Below, piece after piece: positions 1 through 10,721 of a DNA stretch of 30,715 nt (within the stretch, counting starts at the first letter, position 1; every line of letters begins with the position of its first letter). The notes under the pieces were generated by a model that saw only the letters and a program-made list of their open reading frames with translations, ran no database searches and was not told the DNA's origin. A program made the position numbers and the translations under genes. The stretch spans positions 1 to 30,715 of the forward strand of contig RPFO01000633.1 of the NCBI GenBank assembly GCA_009746045.1, written 5' to 3'. Origin of the DNA: Mesostigma viride (lineage: Eukaryota > Streptophyta > Mesostigmatophyceae > Mesostigmatales > Mesostigmataceae).

Positions 1-85
1 TCCACGCCGAAGGACGCCGATCACACTGCCACCCACCCACCCATCTATACTTAGAATCTAAACTATGAACCTCCACCACATCCGT
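1..85. other. Low-quality window edge
   Basis: The first 85 or so bases are rich in C and A, with a run of CCAC-type repeats, unlike the AT-rich plastid sequence that follows. I see no gene here. It is most simply an unpolished read end or residual non-genomic sequence. The recognisable ndhD reading begins shortly afterwards. Confidence 0.5.
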
Positions 86-99
86 TGCCTCAATGCACC

Positions 100-879
100 A
101 CATATTCATATTTCGCACCCATATATCATAAGCTAATCATTGGAGTTATTAATATAATATACGCTGCATTGACTTCTTTTGCACAAAGAAATATCAAAAG
201 AAAAATTGCTACTTCCTCTATTTCACATATGGGTTTTGTATTAATTGGTATTAGTTCTTTTCACAGACATTGGATTGAGTGGTGCAATGTTACAAATGGT
301 ATCTCATGGGCTAATTGGAGCCAGTTTATTTTTTCTAGCTGAACTACTTATGATCGCACACGTACTCTAATTTAGAAGATATGGTTGGTATTGCAAAATA
401 CATGCCCTAAATATTTGCAATGTTTACGACATGTTCATTAGCATCATTAGCTTTGCCAGGTATGAGTGGATTTGTGCAGAATTAATGGGTATTTTTTAGA
501 TTTGCTAATAGTAATGCTTATTCTATAAGAATTTAGAGGTATCATTACCTTTTTAGAAGCATAGGTATTATTGTACTCCAATTTTATTTATTTCTATGTA
601 GTCAAGTATTTTATGGATCTGAAAATTTGAAATTATGAGGTTAAAATTTAAATTAATTGATGCAGTGCAAGAGAAATTTTTATTATTAGTTGTTTATTAG
701 TTCCTGTAATAGGAATTGGTATTTTTCCTAGAATTCTTACTCAAATTTATGATTTAAAAAAAATGCTATATAGAACATTTAGAAATAATTTTCAAATAGC
801 CAATTATGTAAATTCAAATCTAAAAATTTATAAAGTTGAAAACTTAGAGTATTCAAAAATTAAGTTATTAAGACATTAG
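100..879 (+). CDS. ndhD: NDH complex subunit 4 (ndhD), 3' part, frame broken by indels
   Basis: NdhD is a proton-pumping antiporter-like membrane subunit of the plastid NAD(P)H dehydrogenase-like complex in the thylakoid. Translating with frame changes gives consecutive NdhD blocks: [19 protein letters not shown], then [14 protein letters not shown], a stretch matching the [13 protein letters not shown] region, a MPKIF-like segment, [12 protein letters not shown], and a C-terminal block with [14 protein letters not shown]. The stop is near 877-879. The 5' half lies outside the window. Several single-base slips occur within 800 bases, for example after ISSF near 255 and around 340-360. Because the ftsW copy further in shows the same kind of slips only towards this end, I read them as sequencing errors and not gene decay. 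No intact frame can be given. Confidence 0.85.
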
Positions 880-1545
880 ATAATAGAACATTTTTATTTG
901 TTTTGAAAGTGAGTGTAATTAAATCATTTTATCCTGTTCTAGAATTTCTTTATAAACCGCTATGAACAGGAAGCAGCAATTTTGAGAATAATTGAAAGTT
1001 TGTTGTATTTTTTTAATAAGTGCATAAGATATAGCACATAAAATGCAAATGGATAAACTGGTTGAATATTTTTAACTTTATTATCAGTACAAAGCAAAAT
1101 ATATCTCAATTAATTTCTATTAAAAAATAACATTCTATTGCTACAATAAATTTCTTAATTAATATCATCTAGATATTATAAAAATAGTAGCCAAGCAATT
1201 CTATTTTTTCAGTAGGCATAATGATTACATTAGAAGAAGATAAAAAGAGTTTTTTCTTCTATAATTTTTAATTGTAAATGGTAATAAAAAATAGATTTTT
1301 CGAAATTTAATTAGAAGCAATACATTGCTCTTAATTATTTAGTAAAATTTGGATAGAAATTCTTTAAAAAGTTTAAATTTTGCAGAATAAAAAGAAAAGA
1401 AATTTTTGTATTTTCTTTTAATATTATAAATTTTAAAAATCTATTCTGAACTTCATTCTTATATTTTTAAAAATAAATTTTATATTTTGCCAATCCAAGT
1501 TGGAATAAAAAAGTGTACAATTTTTTTTACAAAAATTTTACAAAG
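880..1545. other. AT-rich spacer after ndhD
   Basis: No coding frame was recognised. An 8-base inverted repeat (TCCTGTTC and GAACAGGA) lies near 933-972, just downstream of the ndhD stop, and could be a 3' processing hairpin. The right half runs into AGGAAGCAGCA, which recalls the conserved apical loop of bacterial SRP RNA, but too little else fits. Base quality here appears poor. Confidence 0.4.
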
Positions 1546-1554
1546 AATGTCTTT

Positions 1555-1735
1555 ACAAGTCCCGGTTGCGAAGAGGATAATCGCGAGAGTAATAGTCACC
1601 TCGCAACTCTATCTGGTAATTTGTATACTAGAATGAATCTTCCGCATGAACTAGAGCTAGAGCCGGTATAGTTTTTCTTTATGGAAAAACAAAGTAACCT
1701 GGCTCTTCATTCGGAATTCTTCTTTTACATGTGAT
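1555..1735. ncRNA. GC-richer structured patch, possible RNA gene
   Basis: In a spacer that is otherwise almost all A and T, this stretch has balanced base composition and several self-complementary segments. GTTGCGA near 1565 can pair with TCGCAAC near 1603. AGAGCC near 1660 can pair with GGCTCT near 1702, enclosing a GTTTTTC/GAAAAAC stem. GAATGA near 1631 can pair with TCATTC just outside. That is the signature of a structured RNA or complex 3' element. I could not match it to tRNA, 5S rRNA, tmRNA, RNase P RNA or group II domain V. Indels in this part of the window could hide a known family. The strand is not determined. Confidence 0.35.
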
Positions 1736-1739
1736 TATA

Positions 1740-2126
1740 AATTGACATTATCCTTCTAAGAAAAATTCACATTTCGTTGACAATGGTTTCTTGATCTTAT
1801 ATACTATTTACTTGATCTTCTTTTGATAATGAGATTTGTTTTGAATTATTTCTAGAATAAAGTAGGTGTTCTTATATCAAATCTTAACATTGAATTATGT
1901 AAATATTAATACTAAAAAAGAAAAGAAATTTTTGACAACACTATATGTTTGAAAAACAATTTATTAAAAGATTTTTTAGATAACATAAATTTGAAATTCT
2001 ATTTTAAATTTATAAATATTATTAAACCACACATATATATATTTATTACTTTTAAAATATATTAATAATTGTTAAAGAATCACTTTTTTTATTGAAACAA
2101 ACAATTTTTACAAAAAATAAAAATGA
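1740..2126. other. AT-rich spacer
   Basis: Only AT-rich sequence with short A and T runs is visible. No convincing gene, tRNA or SD-preceded frame was found. It lies between the structured patch and the hairpin that follows minD. Confidence 0.4.
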
Positions 2127-2192
2127 GATTGATTGACTAAATAATAGATAAATATTATTTATTACATTTATTTATTGATTAGTCAATCAATC
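2127..2192 (-). terminator. Stem-loop downstream of minD
   Basis: GATTGATTGACTAA at 2127-2140 is the exact reverse complement of 2179-2192, giving a 14-base-pair stem with a 38-base AT-rich loop. It lies about 90 bases beyond the end of minD on the minus strand, where plastid 3'-end stability hairpins usually sit. Confidence 0.55.
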
Positions 2193-2278
2193 AATATTTG
2201 TAAACAAATTGCTGACGTAGCATATAGAAACAAATATATAAAAAAAATTAAATAAAATACATGAATGGAAATTCCAAT

Positions 2279-3108
2279 TCACACATTTTCTTCAAACCGG
2301 TCAGAAATTGTTGTACACGCTTCAATAAACCTTTATTACAGTTTCTAAATTCACCAAATACTCTTTTCTACCGCTAATCTTCTCGCCGCATTTTTCAAAA
2401 GATATACCTGATAAAGTAAGTTTTTTATTCAAAACTAATGGTTGTCCCACGATTAGTAGAAACAATTACATTTGTATCTTCAGGAATAGCTCCCAAAAGA
2501 GGAATGCCTAACATTTCTTGAACATCTCTAACTGATAACATATCATTTTTTGAATCATATCTGGTCTGACACGATTTACCAAAAGTTTCACTTCATAAAT
2601 GCCACTAGCTTCTATAAACCAGCTACTCTATCAGCATCTCTAATCGATGTAATTTCAGAGTTGTTACTACTACTGCTTCTTCAGCTGGTGCAACAGCATT
2701 TACAAAACCTACATCAATACCCGCAGGACAATCTATAAGAATAATTATAATTTCTTAACCTTATAGAGTCTACAAGCATTTCCATATTTCTTCTTGTTAA
2801 ATGATATCTTTGCCTTGTTTAGAAATGGCCAACAAAGCTAAATTACTCCATCGTTTATCCCTAATTAATGCTTGATCAAGACAACATTCTCCTTCAAAAC
2901 TTCCATGGCTGTATAAATTACACGATTTTCAAGTCCTAATAATAAATCTAAATTTCTTAAACCAACATCAGCATCAATTAAAGCGACTTTAATAACCTAA
3001 TCTTGCTATGACATACCAAAATTTGCAGTGGTAGTTGTTTTTTCCTAACCACCTTTTCCAGAAGTAATGACAATCGTTCTTGTATCTGTCGATTTTTTTT
3101 TTCCCCAT
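2279..3108 (-). CDS. minD: Septum-site determining ATPase MinD, frame broken by indels
   Basis: MinD is a membrane-associated ATPase that, with MinE, places the division site; in plastids it positions the FtsZ ring. Read on the minus strand from ATG at 3106-3108, the protein starts with a short basic leader, then TIVITSGKGG and the rest of the deviant Walker A region. Later blocks are VALIDADVGLRNLDLLLGLE (Walker A' and switch region), a stretch around IRDKRW, DVQEMLGIPLLGAIPEDTNV, and a C-terminal NAARRLAVE-like segment with an amphipathic tail. Frame slips, such as an in-frame stop just after the Walker A glycines (about 3045) and another near 3000, split the gene. Overall length, about 275 codons, fits the family. 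The slips lie in the noisy left end, so the gene is probably intact in the organism. The exact 3' end is uncertain. Confidence 0.85.
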
Positions 3109-3267
3109 TTTATTTATTTGTTCTATCATTTTTTCTCTTTATAAATTCATTACATTTTTTTTGAATATTCATCACATTGTTTAATTCATTATTGATAGAA
3201 TAAATGAAAAAGAAAAGAAAAATAAAAAAATTACTTTATTTAAACCAATAAAAAATTGATTGTTTAT

Positions 3268-4483
3268 TTAATAAAGAAAAATATTTATCCTATTATCTAT
3301 TTCTGTTTCAATAGCAACTCTAATAAGAATGGGCGGATACAAAAAAGTTGCCAATATAGAATTGCCACCATAACTAAAAAAAGGCAATGGTAATCCAGTA
3401 GTAGGTAAAATACCAACTGATACTCCTATATTAATCAAAGATTGTCCTACCAGTACCATGATACAACCGAGAGCTAATAAACGATTGACTTTAGATTTAT
3501 TACTTAATACAACAATCATTCCTAAACTAAAATAAAATTATTATAAAGAAATAAATAAAAAGCACCCAACAACCAAATTCTTCAGAAAATACTGAAAAAA
3601 TAAAATCAGTATTATTGTATCGGATAAATAAAAAAAGTTTTTGATAAGAACAACTTATGCCAGAACCTGTCAAACGACCAGAACCAACAGCTAATAAACT
3701 TTGAACTAATTGATATCCTATACTAGTCGGATTGGCCCATGGATTCAAAAAAGAAATAATTCTTTGTCTTTGATATTCTTGTGAACCTAAACTAATTAAA
3801 GCTGTAACTGCACCAATAGAAAGTATGCTATTTAAATAAAACCAATGAATTCCTGCAGTAAGAGCTACTAACCAAATTATTGCTCCACATAAGGAAGCTG
3901 TACTTAAATTAGGTTGAATTAATATTGATCCAATTATAGAAATGAATAAAATGACCCAAAAAATCTTTTTACTATAAGATATATTATCCCATTGAGAAAA
4001 TATATAAGAACTTTGAAGAATTAAAAAAGGCTTAATAATTTCAGATGGTTGCAATAATATGGGACCAATAGCAATCCATCTACTAGCACCATTGACTGAA
4101 ATTCCCATCGGAAAAGTTAACAAAAGACAAAGAAAAGAAAAAATAATCCCTAAAGAAGAAATTTTTAATATATCTTTTATTAATAATCTAGTTAATAAAT
4201 TAAATTCTAAAATACCTAGAATTGTCCACAATAATTGACGTTTTACATAATATAAACCATCATTGAATTCAAATTGCGCCGAAGGATATGAGGCAGAACA
4301 AAGTACTATAAGACCAATGGATAACCATAAAAATGTTAACCATTGCAACCAACGCGCTACAGACCACCAATTAGCACATCTAGGATGCATAATAGGAAAT
4401 AAATAATACCAAATAGAATTCCATCCTCCAATCAATAAATCTTCTATTAATTGAATACATATAGACACAAATCGTCTAATCAT
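3268..4483 (-). CDS. ftsW: Cell-division SEDS protein FtsW (copy 1), frameshifted near 3530-3640
   Basis: FtsW is a polytopic SEDS-family glycosyltransferase that polymerises septal peptidoglycan with its partner FtsI. The N-terminal frame from 4483 shows many membrane segments, the NGASRWIAIG...QPSE...K signature at residues 131-151 and QPNLSTA at 190-196. Near residue 265 comes the G-x-GR-LTGSGIS stretch, then TDFIF with the Asp that is catalytic in SEDS proteins, followed by SEEFG. Homopolymer indels around 3536-3640 split this copy into two frames; the second (3268-3519) carries the last membrane segments and PFFSYGGNSILATF. Copies 2 and 3 read through this region. Full length is near 400 codons, normal for FtsW. 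RodA is the alternative family member, but minD and the ftsQ-like gene in the same segment favour FtsW. Confidence 0.88.
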
Positions 4484-4655
4484 AAAAATAAATTTTTTTA
4501 TTCTTTATGACAATATTATTCTTTCTTAAATTATTTATACAATAATTATATCAAGCAAATAAAATATCAAAAATTTAATTAATTTATGCAATTATGAATT
4601 CCAAATTTTTTTTATGAGTTGCAATATTGAAGAATCTTCTATATTATAGAATTAA

Positions 4656-4727
4656 TCCTCAGTAGCTCAGTGGTAGAGCGGTCGGCTGTTAACCGATTGG
4701 TCGTAGGTTCGAATCCTACCTGGGGAG
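4656..4727 (+). tRNA. trnN-GUU: tRNA-Asn(GUU), copy 1
   Basis: This 72-base cloverleaf has acceptor TCCTCAG pairing with CTGGGGA and discriminator G at 4727. The anticodon stem GTCGG/CCGAT encloses the loop CTGTTAA, giving anticodon GUU. The T arm has GGTTCGAATCC. CCA is not encoded. It lies between ftsW and ccsA on the opposite strand to both. Confidence 0.97.
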
Positions 4728-4757
4728 ATAAATTAGAAATAAAATATTTAGAACCAA

Positions 4758-5675
4758 TTATTTAGTAAACCAACCATAGCTGTGTAAACCTTGACCTAAT
4801 AAATTCACACCTAAATAACAAACCCATACAATTACAAATCCAATAAAAGCAACAATAGCAGGACGACGTCCTTGCCATCCTTTGGTTATTCTAGTATGTA
4901 AATAAATTGCAAAAATTATCCAAGTAATTAATGCCCACGTTTCTTTTGGATCCCAACTCCAATATGAACCCCATGCATCATTTGCCCAAACTGCACCAGA
5001 AATAATTCCTATTGTTAATAATGGAAAACCAATTCCTATTGTTCTATAACTTAAATTATCTATCAATTTTGCTAATTCAATAGATTCATTTTTTTGAAAT
5101 TCTATATCTATAGTAATATAGGAATTCATTTCATCATTAATATTCCCAATTGAATTTCCTTGTAATTCAATTTGTTTATTATATGTGAGAAATAAAAATG
5201 CTATTGATAAAAGAGAACCTAAAATTAAAGCTGCATAACTAGCCATCATGATAGTAACATGCATTATAAGCCAATTAGATTTTAATGCAGGCACTAAAGG
5301 AGTAGAATGTTGCATATCAAGTGGTAAAAAAAATGTAGCAAATGCATTTACTAACATTGCAATAGGCACAGTTATAAAACCAATAAAATTAATTTGAATA
5401 TATTTTTCTATTAATAAATGAAAAAAAGTAAAACACCAACACAAAAACATTAAAGATTCATACATATTACTTAATGGAAAATGATGAGAATCAAACCAAC
5501 GTATAGATAGTAACAAAGCTACTAAAAAATTAGAAAATAATATACCTAGTGTGCCAAATAATTGAAGAATATTATTTTTGGTAAAAATTGCTTTCATACC
5601 ATAAATTAACATCGTTATTAGCAATAAAGCAAAAGAAGCATTTGCTAAATAAGTTTCAATCTCTATTAGATTCAT
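4758..5675 (-). CDS. ccsA: Cytochrome c biogenesis protein CcsA (copy 1)
   Basis: CcsA is the haem-handling thylakoid protein of System II, which attaches haem covalently to cytochromes f and c6 with Ccs1. The 305-residue frame has about eight hydrophobic segments and the WWD-type haem-binding signature at residues 230-247 (WANDAWGSYWSWDPKETW). Candidate axial histidines lie at 139, 260 and 298. Length is typical for green plastids. Codons 165-205 form a hydrophilic insertion-like loop rich in Asn and Glu, a part of CcsA that commonly varies. The start at 5675 is the only Met ahead of the first membrane segment. The gene is divergent from chlL, with about 180 bases between. Confidence 0.96.
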   Translation of the reverse strand: MNLIEIETYLANASFALLLITMLIYGMKAIFTKNNILQLFGTLGILFSNFLVALLLSIRWFDSHHFPLSNMYESLMFLCWCFTFFHLLIEKYIQINFIGFITVPIAMLVNAFATFFLPLDMQHSTPLVPALKSNWLIMHVTIMMASYAALILGSLLSIAFLFLTYNKQIELQGNSIGNINDEMNSYITIDIEFQKNESIELAKLIDNLSYRTIGIGFPLLTIGIISGAVWANDAWGSYWSWDPKETWALITWIIFAIYLHTRITKGWQGRRPAIVAFIGFVIVWVCYLGVNLLGQGLHSYGWFTK

Positions 5676-5793
5676 AATTATTAATAAGTAATTTAATATA
5701 TCTTCACTAACAATATCTATTAATGAATAAAAAAAGATCTGCTTGAAAAAAAAGAATTAATTTATAAAATTTTGTATTTATTGATTTATAATT

Positions 5794-5823
5794 TTAGCAA
5801 GTATTAAATTTGCATGATATAAT
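5794..5823 (+). promoter_or_regulatory. Candidate bacterial-type promoter of chlL, copy 1
   Basis: A perfect TATAAT is at 5818-5823, 18 bases after TTAGCA at 5794-5799, a 4 of 6 match to the -35 consensus. It lies just upstream of the chlL ribosome site (AAGGAG at 5839-5844, 9 bases before ATG). This would suit the plastid-encoded sigma-dependent polymerase. AT-richness makes chance -10 matches common. Confidence 0.45.
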
Positions 5824-5853
5824 TATTATTATTATTTCAAGGAGATAGCTACT

Positions 5854-6744
5854 ATGAAAATAGCAGTTTATGGCAAAGGCGGCATTGGAAAATCAACAAC
5901 TAGTTGCAATATTTCCATTGCTTTGGCTAGACGAGGAAAAAAAGTTTTACAAATTGGATGTGATCCAAAGCATGATAGCACATTTACATTGACAGGTTTT
6001 CTAATTCCTACAATTATTGATACCTTACAATCTAAAGATTACCATTATGAAGATGTATGGCCAGAAGATGTTATATACAAAGGGTATGGAGGAGTTGATT
6101 GTGTAGAAGCTGGTGGTCCACCTGCTGGAGCTGGATGTGGTGGATATGTAGTAGGCGAAACAGTCAAATTATTAAAAGAACTAAATGCATTTTATGAATA
6201 CGATGTAATTTTATTTGATGTATTAGGAGACGTAGTATGTGGTGGATTTGCTGCACCATTAAATTATGCAGATTATTGCATCATTATTACAGATAACGGA
6301 TTTGATGCATTATTTGCAGCTAACCGTATTGCCGCTTCAGTTAGAGAAAAAGCTCGTACACATCCTTTACGATTAGCTGGATTAGTAGGAAATCGTACTT
6401 CAAAAAGAGATTTAATTGACAAATATGTAGAAGCTTGTCCTATGCCAGTATTAGAAGTATTGCCATTAATTGAAGATATACGTGTTTCCAGAGTAAAAGG
6501 GAAAACTTTATTTGAAATGGTAGAAACAGAAAAATCTTTAAACTATGTTTGTGAATTTTATTTGAATATTGCAGATCAATTACTAGCTAGACCAGAGGGT
6601 GTAGTACCAAATGAAGTTCCCGACAGGGAATTATTTAGTTTACTTTCTGATTTTTATCTTAACCCTGTAAATACAAGCAATGAATCTACAAATTCTAGTA
6701 TAGAAGCAAATCAAGAAGTAGAATCAAGTTTTTTAATTATTTAA
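5854..6744 (+). CDS. chlL: Light-independent protochlorophyllide reductase Fe protein ChlL (copy 1)
   Basis: ChlL is the ATP-dependent electron donor of dark-operative protochlorophyllide oxidoreductase, which makes chlorophyllide in darkness. It is a homodimer resembling nitrogenase NifH. The 296-residue protein carries the P-loop GKGGIGKST at residues 7-15. Cys95 (in AGAGCGG) and Cys129 (in GDVVCGG) each bind half of the bridging 4Fe-4S cluster. The switch II region lies around FDVLGDV. The C-terminal 35 residues are Ser/Asn-rich and not conserved. A strong AAGGAG precedes the ATG. chlN follows 202 bases downstream on the same strand, the usual chlL-chlN pair. Confidence 0.98.
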   Translation: MKIAVYGKGGIGKSTTSCNISIALARRGKKVLQIGCDPKHDSTFTLTGFLIPTIIDTLQSKDYHYEDVWPEDVIYKGYGGVDCVEAGGPPAGAGCGGYVVGETVKLLKELNAFYEYDVILFDVLGDVVCGGFAAPLNYADYCIIITDNGFDALFAANRIAASVREKARTHPLRLAGLVGNRTSKRDLIDKYVEACPMPVLEVLPLIEDIRVSRVKGKTLFEMVETEKSLNYVCEFYLNIADQLLARPEGVVPNEVPDRELFSLLSDFYLNPVNTSNESTNSSIEANQEVESSFLII

Positions 6745-6857
6745 ATAATTTTAATAAAAATAATTATTTATTAGTTAATAGCATTCTTGTTCAAGAAAAA
6801 AAATTTATTCCCATGTTCAGAATGATACATTAGAATTTTTTGAATTAATTTTATAAA

Positions 6858-6882
6858 TTTTCCCCCTTCTAAAGGGGGAAAA
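6858..6882 (+). terminator. GC stem-loop between chlL and chlN, copy 1
   Basis: TTTTCCCCCTT pairs perfectly with AAGGGGGAAAA across a three-base loop (11 base pairs, 25 bases in all). The C5/G5 core is conspicuous in this AT-rich DNA. It may stabilise the chlL 3' end, cause partial termination, or mark the cleavage point of a chlL-chlN transcript. Confidence 0.65.
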
Positions 6883-6934
6883 AAATCGTCTTGTCATAAA
6901 AAATGCGAATATGGCAATAAAAAATAATTGATAG

Positions 6935-8287
<1,353 letters not shown>

Positions 8288-8295
8288 TTTCAAAA

Positions 8296-8363
8296 CAGAA
8301 GAAACTAGTCAGATTTGTGTATAAAGTAATTACTTTATACACAAATCTAACTAGTTTCTTCTG
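8296..8363. terminator. Long bidirectional stem-loop between chlN and ycf1, copy 1
   Basis: This is a 68-base near-perfect palindrome centred at 8329/8330. Two 34-base arms have a single mismatch (C8310 against A8349) and no unpaired loop beyond what folding requires. It begins 9 bases after the chlN stop. It overlaps the ycf1 3' end, so the last codons and stop of ycf1 (8351-8353) lie inside one arm. Its position between convergent genes indicates a shared 3'-end or termination element for both transcripts. Confidence 0.85.
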
Positions 8364-9583
8364 TTGATTATATTTTGTATTCTTTGTTTTCTATTTTCTA
8401 ACATCTGATTATAATCAGATTTACTCATTTCTGTAATGGTAATTCTTGTACTTTTTTTATCTCCTAAATAAAAAAGATCCATGTCTCGACGAGAATGTTC
8501 TAAAAATTTGACTTTCATAGGATTTATAGATAGTAAAGAAAAAATTTTTTCTTTAATATATAAATAATTTTTGCTACGAGAAAACCATTTCTTGTTTCTA
8601 ATAGCTTGCATAGTTTCATAATTTGGAACATAATCACCTGTTTTTGTTCTTTCTCGTGGTAAACCTCTTGCATCTAAATCTTCTGGATTAGATGTAATTA
8701 CATTTTTTTTGAACCATTGTCCAAATTGTTTTATAGGTAAACCTCCTAATGTTTTCATTGGATGAGGTTGATTTTTTCTTTCAACTTTATTTTTGTATCG
8801 ATTCCATGACATTTGAGATTCATCATCTGTATAAAATGGTTCTCTATCATGTTTTGTAATTGTAATCATTGGCATTGAAGATGTGCTTAATGATAAACCA
8901 ATATATACTTGCCAATGATAATAAATAGTAGAAAGTATTAATATACATAATGCTAAATGAGAAATAATTTTATTAGAACGATAAATCAAACTTCTGAAAG
9001 TTTTGCTTGATTGAATCATCCATAAATTGGTTAATGCTAAAATTAAAAAACCTATTCCACATCCTATAACAAATATGCCTAAAAATACTCCAAACAAAAA
9101 TAAACTATTTTCTCTAAATTGAAAACCTTCTATGGAAGTTATTAAAGAAGTAGCTCCCCACGTTGATCCTGGATTACCAAATACAATAACCGCATTACAT
9201 AAAAAAATTTTTAATAAATCAGTTGTTTGTGATAAAGATACAATTTTTAATCTATTATCTAATAAAAATCCTATTATCGTATCAGCACAAAATACAGTTA
9301 TAATGAATGTCAGACTTGGTTCTAATGTAAACCATTTTTCAATAACACCTATATAACCAAATAAAATGAGAAATAAAAAAAAAGTTTCAGATATAGCGGA
9401 TCCTAAATAGGATACAACTCCTGCCGGAATTCCTTGTATAATTAATCTTCTCAAAGATATAAATGAACCAACATTCATGGAAGTACCCAATAAACTTCCA
9501 CAGATTAGACCAAAAACAAATGGAGAATGTGAAGAATTCAGAAAATTATTGGGAAATGGCAAAGAACTAATGAGATAATTCAT
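8351..9583 (-). CDS. ycf1: Short Ycf1/Tic214-like membrane protein (copy 1)
   Basis: Ycf1 (Tic214) is a plastid-encoded component of the inner-envelope protein import machinery. This 410-residue protein has about six hydrophobic segments in residues 20-235. They show the spacing and local motifs of the Ycf1 N-terminal domain: a GxxxGTSMNVGS first helix, then IQGIPAGVVSYLGS, a mid-domain NPGSTWGATSL stretch, and FLFGVFLGIFVIGCGIGF. From about residue 245 it is hydrophilic and basic, with a compact region around YTDDESQMSWNRY and DARGLPRERTKTG. It is far shorter than land-plant Ycf1 (often over 1,500 residues) and resembles the short green-algal forms once called Ycf81. It follows cysT by 15 bases on the same strand with a GAGG-type ribosome site, so they are probably co-transcribed. 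Confidence 0.65.
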   Translation of the reverse strand: MNYLISSLPFPNNFLNSSHSPFVFGLICGSLLGTSMNVGSFISLRRLIIQGIPAGVVSYLGSAISETFFLFLILFGYIGVIEKWFTLEPSLTFIITVFCADTIIGFLLDNRLKIVSLSQTTDLLKIFLCNAVIVFGNPGSTWGATSLITSIEGFQFRENSLFLFGVFLGIFVIGCGIGFLILALTNLWMIQSSKTFRSLIYRSNKIISHLALCILILSTIYYHWQVYIGLSLSTSSMPMITITKHDREPFYTDDESQMSWNRYKNKVERKNQPHPMKTLGGLPIKQFGQWFKKNVITSNPEDLDARGLPRERTKTGDYVPNYETMQAIRNKKWFSRSKNYLYIKEKIFSLLSINPMKVKFLEHSRRDMDLFYLGDKKSTRITITEMSKSDYNQMLENRKQRIQNIINRRN

Positions 9584-9598
9584 AAGATCCTCTTATGT

Positions 9599-10408
9599 TT
9601 ACTTACTATACATTTGGTTCAAAGATTGAATAATATTAATACCTACTAAAATGAATAAAGAAATACTTAAAATCACTGTACCTATTACAGTAGCGCCCGT
9701 ATAATCATATTGTTCTAATTTTTGGAAAATTAATACCGGAGCAGTTAAATCTTTAAATGGAATATTAGAAGCTATGATTACTACAGAACCATATTCTCCT
9801 ACAGCTCTTGAAAACGCTAATGCTATTCCTGTCAATAAAGAAGGAATTAAAGAAGGGAATATTACTTTCCAAAAAGTAGTCCAAGAAGAAGCCCCTAAAC
9901 TCCAAGCAGCTTCTTCTAATTCTTTTTCTATATCTTGTAATACAGGTTGTAATGTTCTTACAACAAAAGGAAAGGAGACAAATATCATAGCTACTCCAAC
10001 CCCTAATTTAGTAAAAACGACTTTTATGCTTAAAGATTGCAAAAAATGACCAATCCAACCTTTTTCACTATAAACTGTGGCCAAAGTCAAACCAGCGACA
10101 GAAGTAGGCAGAGCAAATGGTAAATCAATCGCAGCATCTACTATTCGTTTGCCAGGAAAATTATATCGTACAAGAATCCAAGCAATAAAAATGCCAAAAA
10201 TACCGTTTACTATAGAAGCAATCAAGGCCATACTTAAAGTTATACTATAAGCATAAATAGCAGCTGGTTCCATAGCAATAGACCAAAAATTAGAAAACAA
10301 TTCTTGACTAGCTCTTGACAACAAAGCTAATATTGGCAATATAAGCATAAATAATAAATAACCTAATGTTATACGCCAAGAGCACGAGAGTTTTGAAAAG
10401 TAATTCAT
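9599..10408 (-). CDS. cysT: Sulfate ABC transporter permease CysT (copy 1)
   Basis: CysT is one of the two permease subunits of the sulfate/thiosulfate importer, acting in the plastid inner envelope with CysA and CysW-type partners. The 269-residue frame has six hydrophobic segments. The cytoplasmic EAA loop at residues 165-193 ([12 protein letters not shown]...FPSLIPSLL) contacts the ATPase, and [13 protein letters not shown] follows it. Length matches plastid and cyanobacterial CysT. The in-frame ATG at 10408 is preceded by another ATG that stops at once in a different frame. ycf1 follows closely. Confidence 0.95.
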   Translation of the reverse strand: MNYFSKLSCSWRITLGYLLFMLILPILALLSRASQELFSNFWSIAMEPAAIYAYSITLSMALIASIVNGIFGIFIAWILVRYNFPGKRIVDAAIDLPFALPTSVAGLTLATVYSEKGWIGHFLQSLSIKVVFTKLGVGVAMIFVSFPFVVRTLQPVLQDIEKELEEAAWSLGASSWTTFWKVIFPSLIPSLLTGIALAFSRAVGEYGSVVIIASNIPFKDLTAPVLIFQKLEQYDYTGATVIGTVILSISLFILVGINIIQSLNQMYSK

Positions 10409-10721
10409 TTCATTGTTTCACTAAATTAATATGTTCTGTAATTAAAAAAACTACAATAACCTCTTTTTTAAAACAAAAATATGCATATGAAATAATAAAT
10501 TTTTTTTTTTAAATAGTTCAAGGATTTTAATAAACTATTCTTCTCTTTACTTATGTCTACTAATTATTTTGATTAAAAAAATTCTGACAATATAATAAAT
10601 TACATAGAATATTTTCACCATTAAAGAAGTATAGGTTAATCAATTCATTTATTCTAATAAAAAATCTAAATAAGAAAAAAAATCTATCATTCTAATAAAA
10701 AAGAAAGTAATAAATCAAATA
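10409..10721. other. Spacer between rpl32 and cysT, copy 1
   Basis: About 310 bases of AT-rich sequence. No coding frame, tRNA or strong hairpin was recognised. It must hold any cysT promoter that is separate from rpl32. The mirrored stretch in copy 2 is 18301-18613. Confidence 0.4.

Noticed and set aside
2550-2738. 62-codon plus-strand frame
   Set aside because: Antisense to the clear, though frameshifted, minD gene.
100-3108. Interpretation of ndhD and minD as decayed pseudogenes
   Set aside because: Conserved blocks survive with single-base slips only, and the slips cluster at the contig edge and not by gene.
9132-9356. Open frame on the plus strand inside ycf1 (mirrored at 19666-19890)
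   Set aside because: It lies antisense within the longer, recognisable Ycf1 membrane domain and has no motif or ribosome site.
9774-10049. Open frame on the plus strand inside cysT (mirrored at 18973-19248)
   Set aside because: Antisense shadow of the conserved EAA-loop region of CysT.
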